From assembly GCA_022766385.1 (NCBI GenBank), contig JALEPJ010000018.1, positions 1-64,000 of the forward strand: a stretch of 64,000 bases of DNA. The letters are read 5' to 3'. Below, in pieces: positions 46,539 to 55,705 of this stretch; the stretch's first letter is position 1, and each line of letters begins with the position of its first letter. The notes under the pieces were generated by a model, which was not told the DNA's origin, did no database searches, and was given only the letters and a program-made list of their open reading frames with translations. The translations under genes and the position numbers were made by a program. The DNA is from Rikenellaceae bacterium. GTDB taxonomy: Bacteria > Bacteroidota > Bacteroidia > Bacteroidales > UBA932.

Positions 46539-49303
46539 TATCTTATAGTTAATAAGTTTCGTAAGTATGGTCCCGTGACGGAATCGGGATTCTGGCAGAG
46601 CTCTTCCGGTGTGCCTTGCGCGACTATTCTTCCACCCCTCGCTCCTCCTTCCGGACCAAGGTCGAAGATGTAGTCCACTGACTTCAACACATCCAGATTG
46701 TGCTCGATGATGATGACAGTATTTCCCTGGTCAACCAGTTTTCTGAGCACCGAGAGCAGAATATTTATGTCTTCAAAATGCAGGCCTGTTGTAGGCTCGT
46801 CAAGGATATAGAGTGTGTTTCCTGTCGCCGTGCGGGACAATTCGGCCGCGAGCTTCATTCTCTGGCTTTCTCCTCCCGAGAGGGTCACTGCCGACTGCCC
46901 GAGATGCACATAGCCCAGCCCCACATCCACCATGCATTTCAGTTTCTGGGCAATTTTCGGGATGCCCTTGAAGAACTCGTAGGCCTCGCTGATCGGCATT
47001 TCCAGGACTTCGTTGATATTGCGCCCCTTGTACTTGACGGCCAGGGTGTCTTCCTTGTATCGCTGTCCGCGGCATTTGTCGCAAACAACATTGACCGGAG
47101 GCAGGAAATTCATTTCAATGACCTTTATGCCCGCTCCCTTGCATTCCTCGCAGCGTCCTCCGGAGACGTTGAAGGAGAACCTGCCGGCCTTGAATCCCCT
47201 GACCTTTGCGTCCGGGGTGCTCTCGAACAGGGCTCTGATGTCACTGAATACTCCGGTAAAGGTCGCAGGATTCGAGCGTGGAGTCCGTCCTATCGGATCC
47301 TGGTCTATTTCAATTATTTTGTCTATGTTGCTCACTCCATCTATTCCCTCGTAAGGGAGGGGTTTCATCTTGGCGTGCTGCAGCCTGTTCTTGAGTATGG
47401 GCATAAGGGTCTCGTTGATGAGGCTGGATTTGCCCGAGCCGCTGACCCCGCTGATTCCTATCAAGCAGCCGAGGGGGAAGTGGATGTTCACGTCCTTAAG
47501 ATTATTGCCCCTGGCTCCCAAAAGGCTGAGTGTGAGACCATTGCCCTTGCTTCTGAGCTGGGGTACGGGGATGCGCTTCCTGCCGCAGAGGTAGTCCAGA
47601 GTGATGGAGCCCGTCTTGCAGCTGTTGTAGTCTCCGGCCGGTCCCGAGTAGCAGATGCGCCCTCCTTCGGCGCCTGCTCCCGGACCTACGTCCACTATCC
47701 AGTCGGCAGCTTCCATAGTCTCGGCATCGTGCTCCACGACTATTACGGTATTGCCCTCATCCCTGAGCTTCTTCAGCGAGCTTATGAGCTTTCTGTTGTC
47801 CCTCTGGTGCAGTCCGATGGACGGCTCGTCGAGGATGTAGATGACGTTCACCAGCTTGGAGCCGATTTGGGTGGCAAGTCTGATCCTCTGGCTTTCACCG
47901 CCCGAGAGCGAAGCCGTGGTCCTGTCGAGGGAAAGGTACTCCAGTCCCACGTCCATAAGGAAATCAACCCTGTCGTGAAGTTCCTTCAAAATATCCCTGG
48001 CAATGGTGTTTTCCCTGTTGCTGAACTTCGCAGGGAGGCTTTCCAGCCAGGTTTGGAGCTGAGAAATCTCCATTGCTGACACCTCCGATATGGTCTTTCC
48101 GTCAATCTTGAAGCATTCGCTGTTCTTGTTCAGACGGCTTCCGTGGCAGACCGGGCATACTATTTTATCCTCAACATCCTCCACCACGCCGCTGAAGCCC
48201 ACCATCTCGCTGTCTCCGTCCCCGCCAATACGATAGAGCTCGTCTGAGCCGAAAATCAGCAGGGAAACAATCTCCTCCGGCAGGTTCTCAATAGGCTCGT
48301 AAAGTGAAAAGCCGTGCCTGAGTGCCACTGAACGTATGACTTCGAATTTCTTGGTTTCGCGCAATTTTCCCAAAGGCGCAAGTCCTCCGTCTGCGATGCT
48401 CAGGCTGCGGTCGGGGATAATGCTGTCCACATTGACATCCACTATCATTCCCAAGCCCTTGCAGTGAGGGCAATAGCCTTCCGGGGAGTTGAAGGAGAAG
48501 GAGTGGGGAGCCGGTTCCTGAAGCGAGATGCCGCTTTCCGGATCGACGAGATGCTTCGAGAAATGCTCCAGCTTTCCGCTCTCCACATCGAGCATTGCCA
48601 ATGAGCCCTTGCCTATGCCGAGGGCTGTGAGCACCGATTCGCGTATGCGCTTGACATCTCCGCAGCCGGGCTTGAGCTTGTCCACGACGAGTTCGATGAC
48701 ATGTGCCTTGTAGCGGTCCAGGGCGTCGATTTCATTGAGATTCATCAATTCGTCATCGACTCTTATCTGGGTGTATCCCCGCTTGCGCATCTGCTCGAAA
48801 AGCTCGCGATAGTGTCCCTTGCGGCCCCTTACGAGAGGCGCGAGGAGTATGCACTTGCGGCCATTGTAATGCTCCATTATCAAATCTACGATCTGCGTGT
48901 CGTTGTAGCGTATCATCTCCTTTCCGGTGAGCGGGGAGTAGGCCTTCGAGGCGCGGGCGTAGAAAAGACGGAGGAAATCGTAAATCTCCGTGATGGTGCC
49001 GACGGTCGAGCGCGGATTCGAGCCTGTGGTCTTCTGTTCTATAGCAATGATGGGACTGAGGCCACTGATGTTCTCCACCTCAGGTTTCTCGAGTATGCCC
49101 ATAAAGTGCTTCGCGTAAGGGGAGAGGGTGTTCATATAGCGCCTCTGTCCTTCCGCATAGATGGTGTCGAAGGTCAATGATGACTTGCCGCTGCCGGAAA
49201 GCCCCGTAATCACAACTAGTTTTCCGCGCGGGATGCTGACATTGACGTCCTTCAGATTGTGGGATCTCGCTCCTTCTATGTTTATGTAGCCGCTATTGTC
49301 CAT
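46538..49303 (-). CDS. uvrA: Excinuclease ABC subunit A
   Basis: GLSGSGKSSLTFDTIYAEGQRRYMNTLSPYA, two ABC domains, LSGGESQRIRLATQIG, zinc-finger CxxC motifs. Confidence 0.98.
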   Translation of the reverse strand: MDNSGYINIEGARSHNLKDVNVSIPRGKLVVITGLSGSGKSSLTFDTIYAEGQRRYMNTLSPYAKHFMGILEKPEVENISGLSPIIAIEQKTTGSNPRSTVGTITEIYDFLRLFYARASKAYSPLTGKEMIRYNDTQIVDLIMEHYNGRKCILLAPLVRGRKGHYRELFEQMRKRGYTQIRVDDELMNLNEIDALDRYKAHVIELVVDKLKPGCGDVKRIRESVLTALGIGKGSLAMLDVESGKLEHFSKHLVDPESGISLQEPAPHSFSFNSPEGYCPHCKGLGMIVDVNVDSIIPDRSLSIADGGLAPLGKLRETKKFEVIRSVALRHGFSLYEPIENLPEEIVSLLIFGSDELYRIGGDGDSEMVGFSGVVEDVEDKIVCPVCHGSRLNKNSECFKIDGKTISEVSAMEISQLQTWLESLPAKFSNRENTIARDILKELHDRVDFLMDVGLEYLSLDRTTASLSGGESQRIRLATQIGSKLVNVIYILDEPSIGLHQRDNRKLISSLKKLRDEGNTVIVVEHDAETMEAADWIVDVGPGAGAEGGRICYSGPAGDYNSCKTGSITLDYLCGRKRIPVPQLRSKGNGLTLSLLGARGNNLKDVNIHFPLGCLIGISGVSGSGKSSLINETLMPILKNRLQHAKMKPLPYEGIDGVSNIDKIIEIDQDPIGRTPRSNPATFTGVFSDIRALFESTPDAKVRGFKAGRFSFNVSGGRCEECKGAGIKVIEMNFLPPVNVVCDKCRGQRYKEDTLAVKYKGRNINEVLEMPISEAYEFFKGIPKIAQKLKCMVDVGLGYVHLGQSAVTLSGGESQRMKLAAELSRTATGNTLYILDEPTTGLHFEDINILLSVLRKLVDQGNTVIIIEHNLDVLKSVDYIFDLGPEGGARGGRIVAQGTPEELCQNPDSVTGPYLRNLLTIR

Positions 49304-49997
49304 TCAGTGCAATTCCTTCTGCGTCCCAGTTGATGCCCTCCTGTTCAGGCTCGTTGAAAGGCTCCAAGAAAGGGTTGTGGGTGCGTTCTTCGCTGATATT
49401 GCTTGTCGGGCCGTGGCCTGGAAGTATGTCGGTGCCGCCGTCAAGTCCCATAATTTTGTCCATTATCGACACGATGAGCTTGTCGTAGTCTCCGCCGGGA
49501 AGGTCGCTGCGGCCTATGCTATCCTTGAACAGGGTGTCTCCCGTGAAAAGGATGCCTTCTTTGGGGCAATGATAGCAGACCCCGCCGGGAGTGTGTCCGG
49601 GAGTGCTGATGACGGTCCAGTCGCAGCCCACCAGATGGAGAGTATCACCGTCGCCAACACCCATGCAAGGGAAATCCGTGTCAATGCCTTCTATGCCCAT
49701 ACGGGCGCTCAGCTTCGCAAAGTCTTCAAGCATCAGCCTGTCCTCTTCAGCAAGATAGGCCTTGATTCCGTAACGCCTGCAGCAGTCTGCGGCACCGGCG
49801 ATGTGGTCTCCGTGAGCATGGGTCAGAAGCACTGCCTCAAGCCTTATGGAGTGTTGTTCGACAAAGGCGTGGAATGCCTCCCTTTCTGCCTCGGACAGGT
49901 ATCCCGGGTCCACGACTATGGCCTTGCCTTCATTATCCCTGACCAGCCAGGTGTTCTCTTGGAAGGGATTGAAATGAAAATATGATATATTCAGCAT
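49293..49997 (-). CDS. MBL-fold metallo-hydrolase (glyoxalase II-like)
   Basis: Start refined to MLNISYFHFNPFQENTWLV at 49997; LTHAHGDHIAG; TPGHTPGGVCYH; FTGDTLFKDSIGRSDL; LPGHGPTS. Confidence 0.94.
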   Translation of the reverse strand: MLNISYFHFNPFQENTWLVRDNEGKAIVVDPGYLSEAEREAFHAFVEQHSIRLEAVLLTHAHGDHIAGAADCCRRYGIKAYLAEEDRLMLEDFAKLSARMGIEGIDTDFPCMGVGDGDTLHLVGCDWTVISTPGHTPGGVCYHCPKEGILFTGDTLFKDSIGRSDLPGGDYDKLIVSIMDKIMGLDGGTDILPGHGPTSNISEERTHNPFLEPFNEPEQEGINWDAEGIALNGQ

Positions 49998-50109
49998 TTG
50001 TATCCTGATAAGTCCCACAAATTTAAGAAAAAGGTTGTAAATTTGCTGTGTTTGGGCAGGGAAACTCACTTTGGACGCTTGAGCCCCTGAGCCTGAAACC
50101 GGAAAGGAC

Positions 50110-50733
50110 ATGCACATAGGTATAGCAGGAAATATAGGCAGCGGGAAAACTACGCTCACTGAGATGCTTGCAGCCCATTATGGCTGGACTCCGCGTTATG
50201 AGTCGGTCAGCTTCAACCCGTATCTCGAGGACTACTATAAGGATATCCCGAGATGGTCTTTCGCTTTGGAAACCTATTTTCTGAAACAGCGTTTCAAGGA
50301 TGTGCTTGAAATCGCCAAGAGTGACAAGACCATAATACAGGACAGGACCATTTTCGAGGGAGTTTACATTTTCGTAGCCAACAACAAGGCTCTGGGCAAT
50401 CTGTCAGACCGTGACTATGAGACCTTTATGGAGCTTTTCGAGTTGATGATGTCTTTGGTTAAGGTCCCTGACCTGCTCATTTATCTCAAGTCCTCCATAC
50501 CTCACCTGGTGTCCCAGATCCAGAAACGGGGCAGGGAATACGAGCAGGGTATCAGCATCGAGTACCTTAGTGCCCTCAATCAGCGCTATGACCGTTGGGT
50601 GGAGGAGTACAAAGGCCCGGTTCTGGTAATAGAGGCCGATGACCTGGACTTCAAGAACCGCCCTGAGGATTTCCAGTACATAGTCAACAGGGTAGACTCC
50701 CAACTCTTCGGCCTCTTTTCCGAAAAACAATAG
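50110..50733 (+). CDS. Deoxynucleoside kinase (copy 1)
   Basis: MHIGIAGNIGSGKTTLTEMLAAHYGW; IIQDRTIFEG; DLLIYLKSSIP. Confidence 0.94.
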   Translation: MHIGIAGNIGSGKTTLTEMLAAHYGWTPRYESVSFNPYLEDYYKDIPRWSFALETYFLKQRFKDVLEIAKSDKTIIQDRTIFEGVYIFVANNKALGNLSDRDYETFMELFELMMSLVKVPDLLIYLKSSIPHLVSQIQKRGREYEQGISIEYLSALNQRYDRWVEEYKGPVLVIEADDLDFKNRPEDFQYIVNRVDSQLFGLFSEKQ

Positions 50734-50763
50734 AATGTTGAACTTTAATAGATAATTTAGGAT

Positions 50764-51393
50764 ATGCATATTGCAGTAGCTGGAAACATAGGCAGCGGCA
50801 AGACAACTCTTACCAAGATGCTTGCAGCCCATTACGGCTGGACCCCAAAGTTCGAATCTGTGGACTTCAATCCGTATCTCTCTGATTACTATGAAGATAT
50901 GGAAAGGTGGTCCTTCAATCTCCAGATTTACTTCCTTAACAAGCGCTTCAAGGACGTGGTAGAAATCTCCAAGACGGATGAAACCATTATCCAGGACAGG
51001 ACCATCTATGAGGATGCCCGTATCTTTGCTCCCAATCTGCATAGCATGGGACTGATGAGCACAAGGGACTTTGAGAACTACTCCGACCTCTTCGACCTGA
51101 TGATGTCGATGGTCAACCCGCCCGACCTCCTCATATATCTGAAGTCATCCATCCCGAATCTCGTCGCACAGATACAGAAGCGCGGACGTGAATACGAGAA
51201 AGGCATACGTATCGACTACCTTACCGGATTGAATGACAGGTACGAGGCCTGGATTGCAGGATACGAGGGAAAACTGCTTGTAGTGGATGCCGACCACGTG
51301 AAATTCGGCAATATACCGGAGGACTTCCAGAAGGTTGTGGATATGATTGATGCCCAGCTCTTCGGTCTTTTCCCTTCCGGTAATGCAGAATAA
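50764..51393 (+). CDS. Deoxynucleoside kinase (copy 2, tandem paralog)
   Basis: MHIAVAGNIGSGKTTLTKMLAAHYGW; IIQDRTIYED; DLLIYLKSSIP; 30 nt after copy 1. Confidence 0.94.
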   Translation: MHIAVAGNIGSGKTTLTKMLAAHYGWTPKFESVDFNPYLSDYYEDMERWSFNLQIYFLNKRFKDVVEISKTDETIIQDRTIYEDARIFAPNLHSMGLMSTRDFENYSDLFDLMMSMVNPPDLLIYLKSSIPNLVAQIQKRGREYEKGIRIDYLTGLNDRYEAWIAGYEGKLLVVDADHVKFGNIPEDFQKVVDMIDAQLFGLFPSGNAE

Positions 51394-51418
51394 GTTTAAT
51401 CCTAAACCCAATAAATAA

Positions 51419-53329
51419 ATGGCAGAAAGAATCACCATTATTGACTTCGTGGACAAGTACACCGCGAAATACGATAAAGACACCTTCATCAGGGAAAAGA
51501 TTGAAGACGTATGGCAGGAAACCTCATATGCCGATACCAGAAAGGAAAGCCGCGAACTGGCTGCCGCCTTTATGAGTCTTGGCCTGAAGAAGGGCGAAAG
51601 AGTGGCACTTCTATCTGAGGGACGTAAGCTCTGGCTCATTGCCGAGCTCGGAATACTCTATGCCGGCGGTGTGGACGTTCCACTTTCCATAAAGCTCGAG
51701 GAGAGCAATGACCTCCTTTTCCGTCTTCAGCACTCCGATTCGAGGTTCATCGTAGCTTCGAAACAGCAGCTTCCTAAGATTCACCGCATCATTGACCAGC
51801 TTCCTCTGGTAGAGAAGGTCATAGTCCTCGACGAGCTCAAGACCGTTGCCGATAACGAAATCTGTATCAATGATTTCAGGGCAATGGGCAAGGCTTGGAT
51901 TGCTGAGCACGAGGCTGAGCTGGATGAGCGTTCGCGCTCCATCGGTCCTGACGATTATGCCAATATCAGCTATACCTCGGGTACCACTGCCGATCCTAAG
52001 GGAGTCATCCTCACTCATAGGAACTACACAGCCAATGTTGAACAGGGTGCATCCGTCATCAATATAGGCTACAGGGATGTGATGCTCATACTTCTCCCTC
52101 TCGACCATTGTTTCGCGCACGTTGCCGGCTTCTACACTATGATGATGTACGGCGGAAGCATTGCCACCGTCCCTGTCGGCAAGAATCCTCTTGCGACCTT
52201 GCGCAATGTGCCTTCGGCTATTCTCGAGGTCAAGCCTATGGTGATGCTATCCGTACCTGCTCTTGCCAGGAATTTCAAAAAGAACGTCGAGACTGCCATC
52301 AAGAAGAAGGGCGCTTTCACCGAGAAGCTTTTTAATTTCGCAGTAAAGAACGCAATTGCCTATAACAAAGAATATTACAATGCCGGTGGCTTCAAGGATT
52401 GCTGGCGCAAGCCGCTTTTGGCCCTCTTCGACCGTATACTTTTCTCGAAGGTGCGCGAGAGCTTCGGCGGCAGGATGAAGTTCTTCGTGGGCGGTGGCGC
52501 ATTGCTCGATATCGAACTGCAGCGCTGGTTCTGCGCAATCGGCATCCCTATGTTTCAGGGCTACGGCCTTTCTGAGGCTACTCCTATCATCTGTGCCAAT
52601 TCAAAGGGACACGCCATCTTCGGTTCTTCCGGCCGCGTGGTGAAACCTCTTGATATCAAGATCTGTGACGATGAAGGCAAGGAGGTGGCTCCGGGCGTAC
52701 GCGGAGAAATCGTTATCCGCGGCGAGAATGTGATGGCCGGATACTGGAAGAATCCTGAATCTACGGCCAAGACCATAGTTGACGGCTGGCTGCACACCGG
52801 AGATATGGGTTATCTTATGGAGGACAAGGAGTATCTCTGGGTGACCGGACGCTTCAAGTCGCTGCTTATCTCATCCGATGGTGAAAAATACAGTCCGGAA
52901 GGCTTTGAGGATGCACTTACCGACAGCTCCAAGTTCATTGACAATACCTTGCTGCACAACAATCAGAATCCTTATACCATTGCTCTCGTAGTACCTAACA
53001 AGGAAGCTCTTCGCGAATATGTGAAGAAGGAACAGCCTTCTCTCGATCTCGAATCGCTTGAGGCCAAGAAGTTGATGCTCAAGAAGATCCAGTCGGAAGT
53101 GGATGCTTACAAGACAGGCGGAGAGAAGGGAGGACAGTTCCCTGACAGATGGTTGCCTGCTGCCATCGCTGTACTTCCTGAACAGTTTACCGAGCAGAAC
53201 GGTCTGGTTAACAGCACTATGAAGGTAGTCCGCGGAAAGGTGGAGAAGTTCTATGCCGACCGTATCGATTACGCATACACAGCTGAGGGCAAGGACCTCT
53301 TCAATGAAAAGAATATTGCGTCTGTATAG
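51419..53329 (+). CDS. AMP-dependent synthetase / long-chain fatty acid-CoA ligase
   Basis: ANISYTSGTTADPKGVILTHRNY; FQGYGLSEATPIICAN; GWLHTGDMGY. Confidence 0.95.
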   Translation: MAERITIIDFVDKYTAKYDKDTFIREKIEDVWQETSYADTRKESRELAAAFMSLGLKKGERVALLSEGRKLWLIAELGILYAGGVDVPLSIKLEESNDLLFRLQHSDSRFIVASKQQLPKIHRIIDQLPLVEKVIVLDELKTVADNEICINDFRAMGKAWIAEHEAELDERSRSIGPDDYANISYTSGTTADPKGVILTHRNYTANVEQGASVINIGYRDVMLILLPLDHCFAHVAGFYTMMMYGGSIATVPVGKNPLATLRNVPSAILEVKPMVMLSVPALARNFKKNVETAIKKKGAFTEKLFNFAVKNAIAYNKEYYNAGGFKDCWRKPLLALFDRILFSKVRESFGGRMKFFVGGGALLDIELQRWFCAIGIPMFQGYGLSEATPIICANSKGHAIFGSSGRVVKPLDIKICDDEGKEVAPGVRGEIVIRGENVMAGYWKNPESTAKTIVDGWLHTGDMGYLMEDKEYLWVTGRFKSLLISSDGEKYSPEGFEDALTDSSKFIDNTLLHNNQNPYTIALVVPNKEALREYVKKEQPSLDLESLEAKKLMLKKIQSEVDAYKTGGEKGGQFPDRWLPAAIAVLPEQFTEQNGLVNSTMKVVRGKVEKFYADRIDYAYTAEGKDLFNEKNIASV

Positions 53330-53332
53330 GCT

Positions 53333-54070
53333 ATGGCAAAAGTAAAGATAGAGACATCGTACGGAGACATAGTCTTGAAACTCTACGACGAGACTCCTTT
53401 GCACAGGGACAATTTCCTGAAGCTCGTGGGAGAGGGCTTCTATGACGGAACCCTTTTCCACAGGGTTATCAAGGAGTTCATGATCCAGGGCGGTGACCCG
53501 GACAGCAAGGGTGCGCCGAAGAACAAGTCCTTGGGGGCCGGAGATCTGGGGTATACCATACCGGCTGAGTTCAATCCTGCCCTCTACCATAAGAGAGGTG
53601 CCCTGGCCGCTGCCAGACAGGGGGACAATGTGAACCCGGAGCGCCGTAGCAGCTCTTGCCAGTTCTATATAGTCTGGGGCAAGAAGTACAGCGAGGGCCA
53701 GATGGCGCAGCTGTCGAAGCAGATGCGTATGCAGGCTGAGCAGCAGGTCTTCAACGGGCTCGTTGCCGAGCACAGGAAAGAGGTAATGGAATTGCGCCGG
53801 AACAGGGATCAGGCCGGGCTGATGGCTCTGCAGGAGGAACTGAGCGCTCAGACTGATGCCATAGTCAAGGAGAAGGGCCTGGGAGTGATCTCTGAAGAGC
53901 AGAAGGAGGTATATACGAGACTTGGAGGCACTCCTTTCCTCGATGGCCAGTATACGGTTTTCGGAGAGGTCGTGCAGGGACTTGAGGTCGTCGCCAGGAT
54001 TCAGGAGGCCGGAACCGATGGCAATGACCGTCCGCTCAAGGATATACAGATGAAGATCAGCCTTGTTTAG
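53333..54070 (+). CDS. Cyclophilin-type peptidylprolyl isomerase with helical insertion
   Basis: FHRVIKEFMIQGGDPDSKG; SSSCQFYIVWGK; DGQYTVFGEVVQGLEVV. Confidence 0.95.
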   Translation: MAKVKIETSYGDIVLKLYDETPLHRDNFLKLVGEGFYDGTLFHRVIKEFMIQGGDPDSKGAPKNKSLGAGDLGYTIPAEFNPALYHKRGALAAARQGDNVNPERRSSSCQFYIVWGKKYSEGQMAQLSKQMRMQAEQQVFNGLVAEHRKEVMELRRNRDQAGLMALQEELSAQTDAIVKEKGLGVISEEQKEVYTRLGGTPFLDGQYTVFGEVVQGLEVVARIQEAGTDGNDRPLKDIQMKISLV

Positions 54071-54088
54071 GCTGTCCCGGAATACTAA

Positions 54089-54139
54089 TAAGTGAATGAC
54101 TCTCAGGAGTTTCTATACTGGCTGGGAGTCATTCGCTTA
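54089..54139 (+). repeat. Long 3' hairpin, 18-bp arms with two G-U compatible differences
   Basis: taagtgaatgactctcag (54089-54106) / ctgggagtcattcgctta (54122-54139), 15-nt loop, no U tract. Confidence 0.85.
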
Positions 54140-54243
54140 TGTGCCTTGAAGAACTTGCAGGAAACTGGATGGTTCTGATAATTCAGTAAGCAGACTGTTT
54201 TCTTGATGGGTGTGGTTGTATGACGGATTTTGAATACTTCATA

Positions 54244-54251
54244 TACCTTTG
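54244..54251 (+). promoter_or_regulatory. -7 box TACCTTTG upstream of MFS-ROK operon
   Basis: TAnnTTTG match; would give a roughly 120-nt 5' UTR. Confidence 0.4.
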
Positions 54252-54375
54252 CCGCTTTTGAAACAAGAATTATCGTCTTTTTTTGGGGTGAATTGCCGCT
54301 GTTATCCTTTTTTTTAGTAATTTAGTGAACTTTTTGGACTGTTTGAATATTTATTAACTTTAAAACTAATACATT

Positions 54376-55662
54376 ATGTCAAAGAAAAACAGCAATATCG
54401 TCGCTATTGTTACGATGATATTCCTTTTCGGTATGATTTCCTTCGTGACAAACCTTGCCGCACCTGTAGGAAACATCTGGAAACAGCAGCCTAGCATCGC
54501 CGGCTCGAATGCCCTCGGTATGATGGGTAATATGATGAACTTCCTCGCATACCTCTTTATGGGTATCCCTGCAGGTAAGATCCTCGCTAAGTACGGATCC
54601 AGAAAGGCCAATCTCCTCGGTATTGCCCTCGGTTTCATCGGAGTATTCATTCAGTTCCTCTCAGGAGTAGTCAGCTCATTCCCTGCAAACTTCATCGTTT
54701 ACCTTATCGGTGCGTTCGTATCAGGTTTTGCTGTCTGCACCCTCAATACAGTCGTTAACCCTATGCTTACCGTTCTCGGTGGCGGCGGAAACAAGGGAAA
54801 TCAGCTCGTTCAGGTGGGCGGTACCTTCAACTCGCTTATGGGTACCCTCACTCCTATACTCGTAGGCGCTCTTGTAGGCCAGCTTTCAGCCAAGTCAGTC
54901 ATCTCTGACGTGAATCCTGTGCTTTTCATCGCGATGGGAGTATTCGCAGTTGCATTCGTAGTCCTCAGCCTTCTCAAGTTCGATGACCCTCAGTCAGCAG
55001 AGGAAGCAGAAAAGGCAGCAAGCCCAATGAGCTTCCGTCATTTCGTTCTCGGTGTGGTAGCCATCTTCATCTATGTAGGTGTCGAGGTCGGTATCCCTGG
55101 TACCCTCAATTTCTTCCTTTCTGATTCAGGCCCTAAGGGCGCAGGAATGGATCCTGCTACAGCAGCTGGAATCGCCGGTTTCGTTGCAGGTACTTACTGG
55201 TTCCTTATGCTCATCGGCCGTTTCGTTTCCAGCTTCATCAGTGGAAAGGTATCAAGCCGTACCCAGCTCACAATAACCACATCAGTGGCTCTCATCCTTG
55301 TCATTGCTTCCATCATCGCTGGAGCAGGCAAGATGACCACTATGCCTGTATTCACCGGCAGCGCATTCACTATGGCCAGCGTGCCTCTCTGTGCTCTCCT
55401 TCTTGTTCTCTGCGGTCTCTGCACTTCAGTTATGTGGGGCTGTATCTTCAACCTTGCAGTTGAGGGCCTCGGAGCTTCAACCGCTCAGGCATCAGGTATC
55501 TTCATGACGATGGTTGTCGGCGGAGGTGTCCTTCCTTTCGTTCAGAACTTCATCGCAGACCATACTACATATATGGCAAGCTACTGGCTCGTTGTTGCCG
55601 GTATCGCATACATGCTCTTCTATGCTCTCGTAGGAAGCAAGCCTGTTCAGGCAAAGAAATAA
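54376..55662 (+). CDS. MFS sugar transporter
   Basis: Multi-TM; LAYLFMGIPAGKILAKYGSRKANLLGIALGFIGVFIQFLSG; precedes a ROK kinase. Confidence 0.87.
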   Translation: MSKKNSNIVAIVTMIFLFGMISFVTNLAAPVGNIWKQQPSIAGSNALGMMGNMMNFLAYLFMGIPAGKILAKYGSRKANLLGIALGFIGVFIQFLSGVVSSFPANFIVYLIGAFVSGFAVCTLNTVVNPMLTVLGGGGNKGNQLVQVGGTFNSLMGTLTPILVGALVGQLSAKSVISDVNPVLFIAMGVFAVAFVVLSLLKFDDPQSAEEAEKAASPMSFRHFVLGVVAIFIYVGVEVGIPGTLNFFLSDSGPKGAGMDPATAAGIAGFVAGTYWFLMLIGRFVSSFISGKVSSRTQLTITTSVALILVIASIIAGAGKMTTMPVFTGSAFTMASVPLCALLLVLCGLCTSVMWGCIFNLAVEGLGASTAQASGIFMTMVVGGGVLPFVQNFIADHTTYMASYWLVVAGIAYMLFYALVGSKPVQAKK

Positions 55663-55705
55663 ACCAAAAGCATATTTTTAACATTATCACTAATACACTG
55701 GAAAA

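Noticed and set aside
46700-48079. 459-aa plus-strand ORF
   Set aside because: Antisense to uvrA, which has unmistakable ABC and zinc motifs; shadow ORF.
49998-50159. N-terminal extension of the MBL-fold ORF
   Set aside because: Overlaps the divergent dNK gene start; family-like start MLNISYFHFNPFQENTW at 49997.
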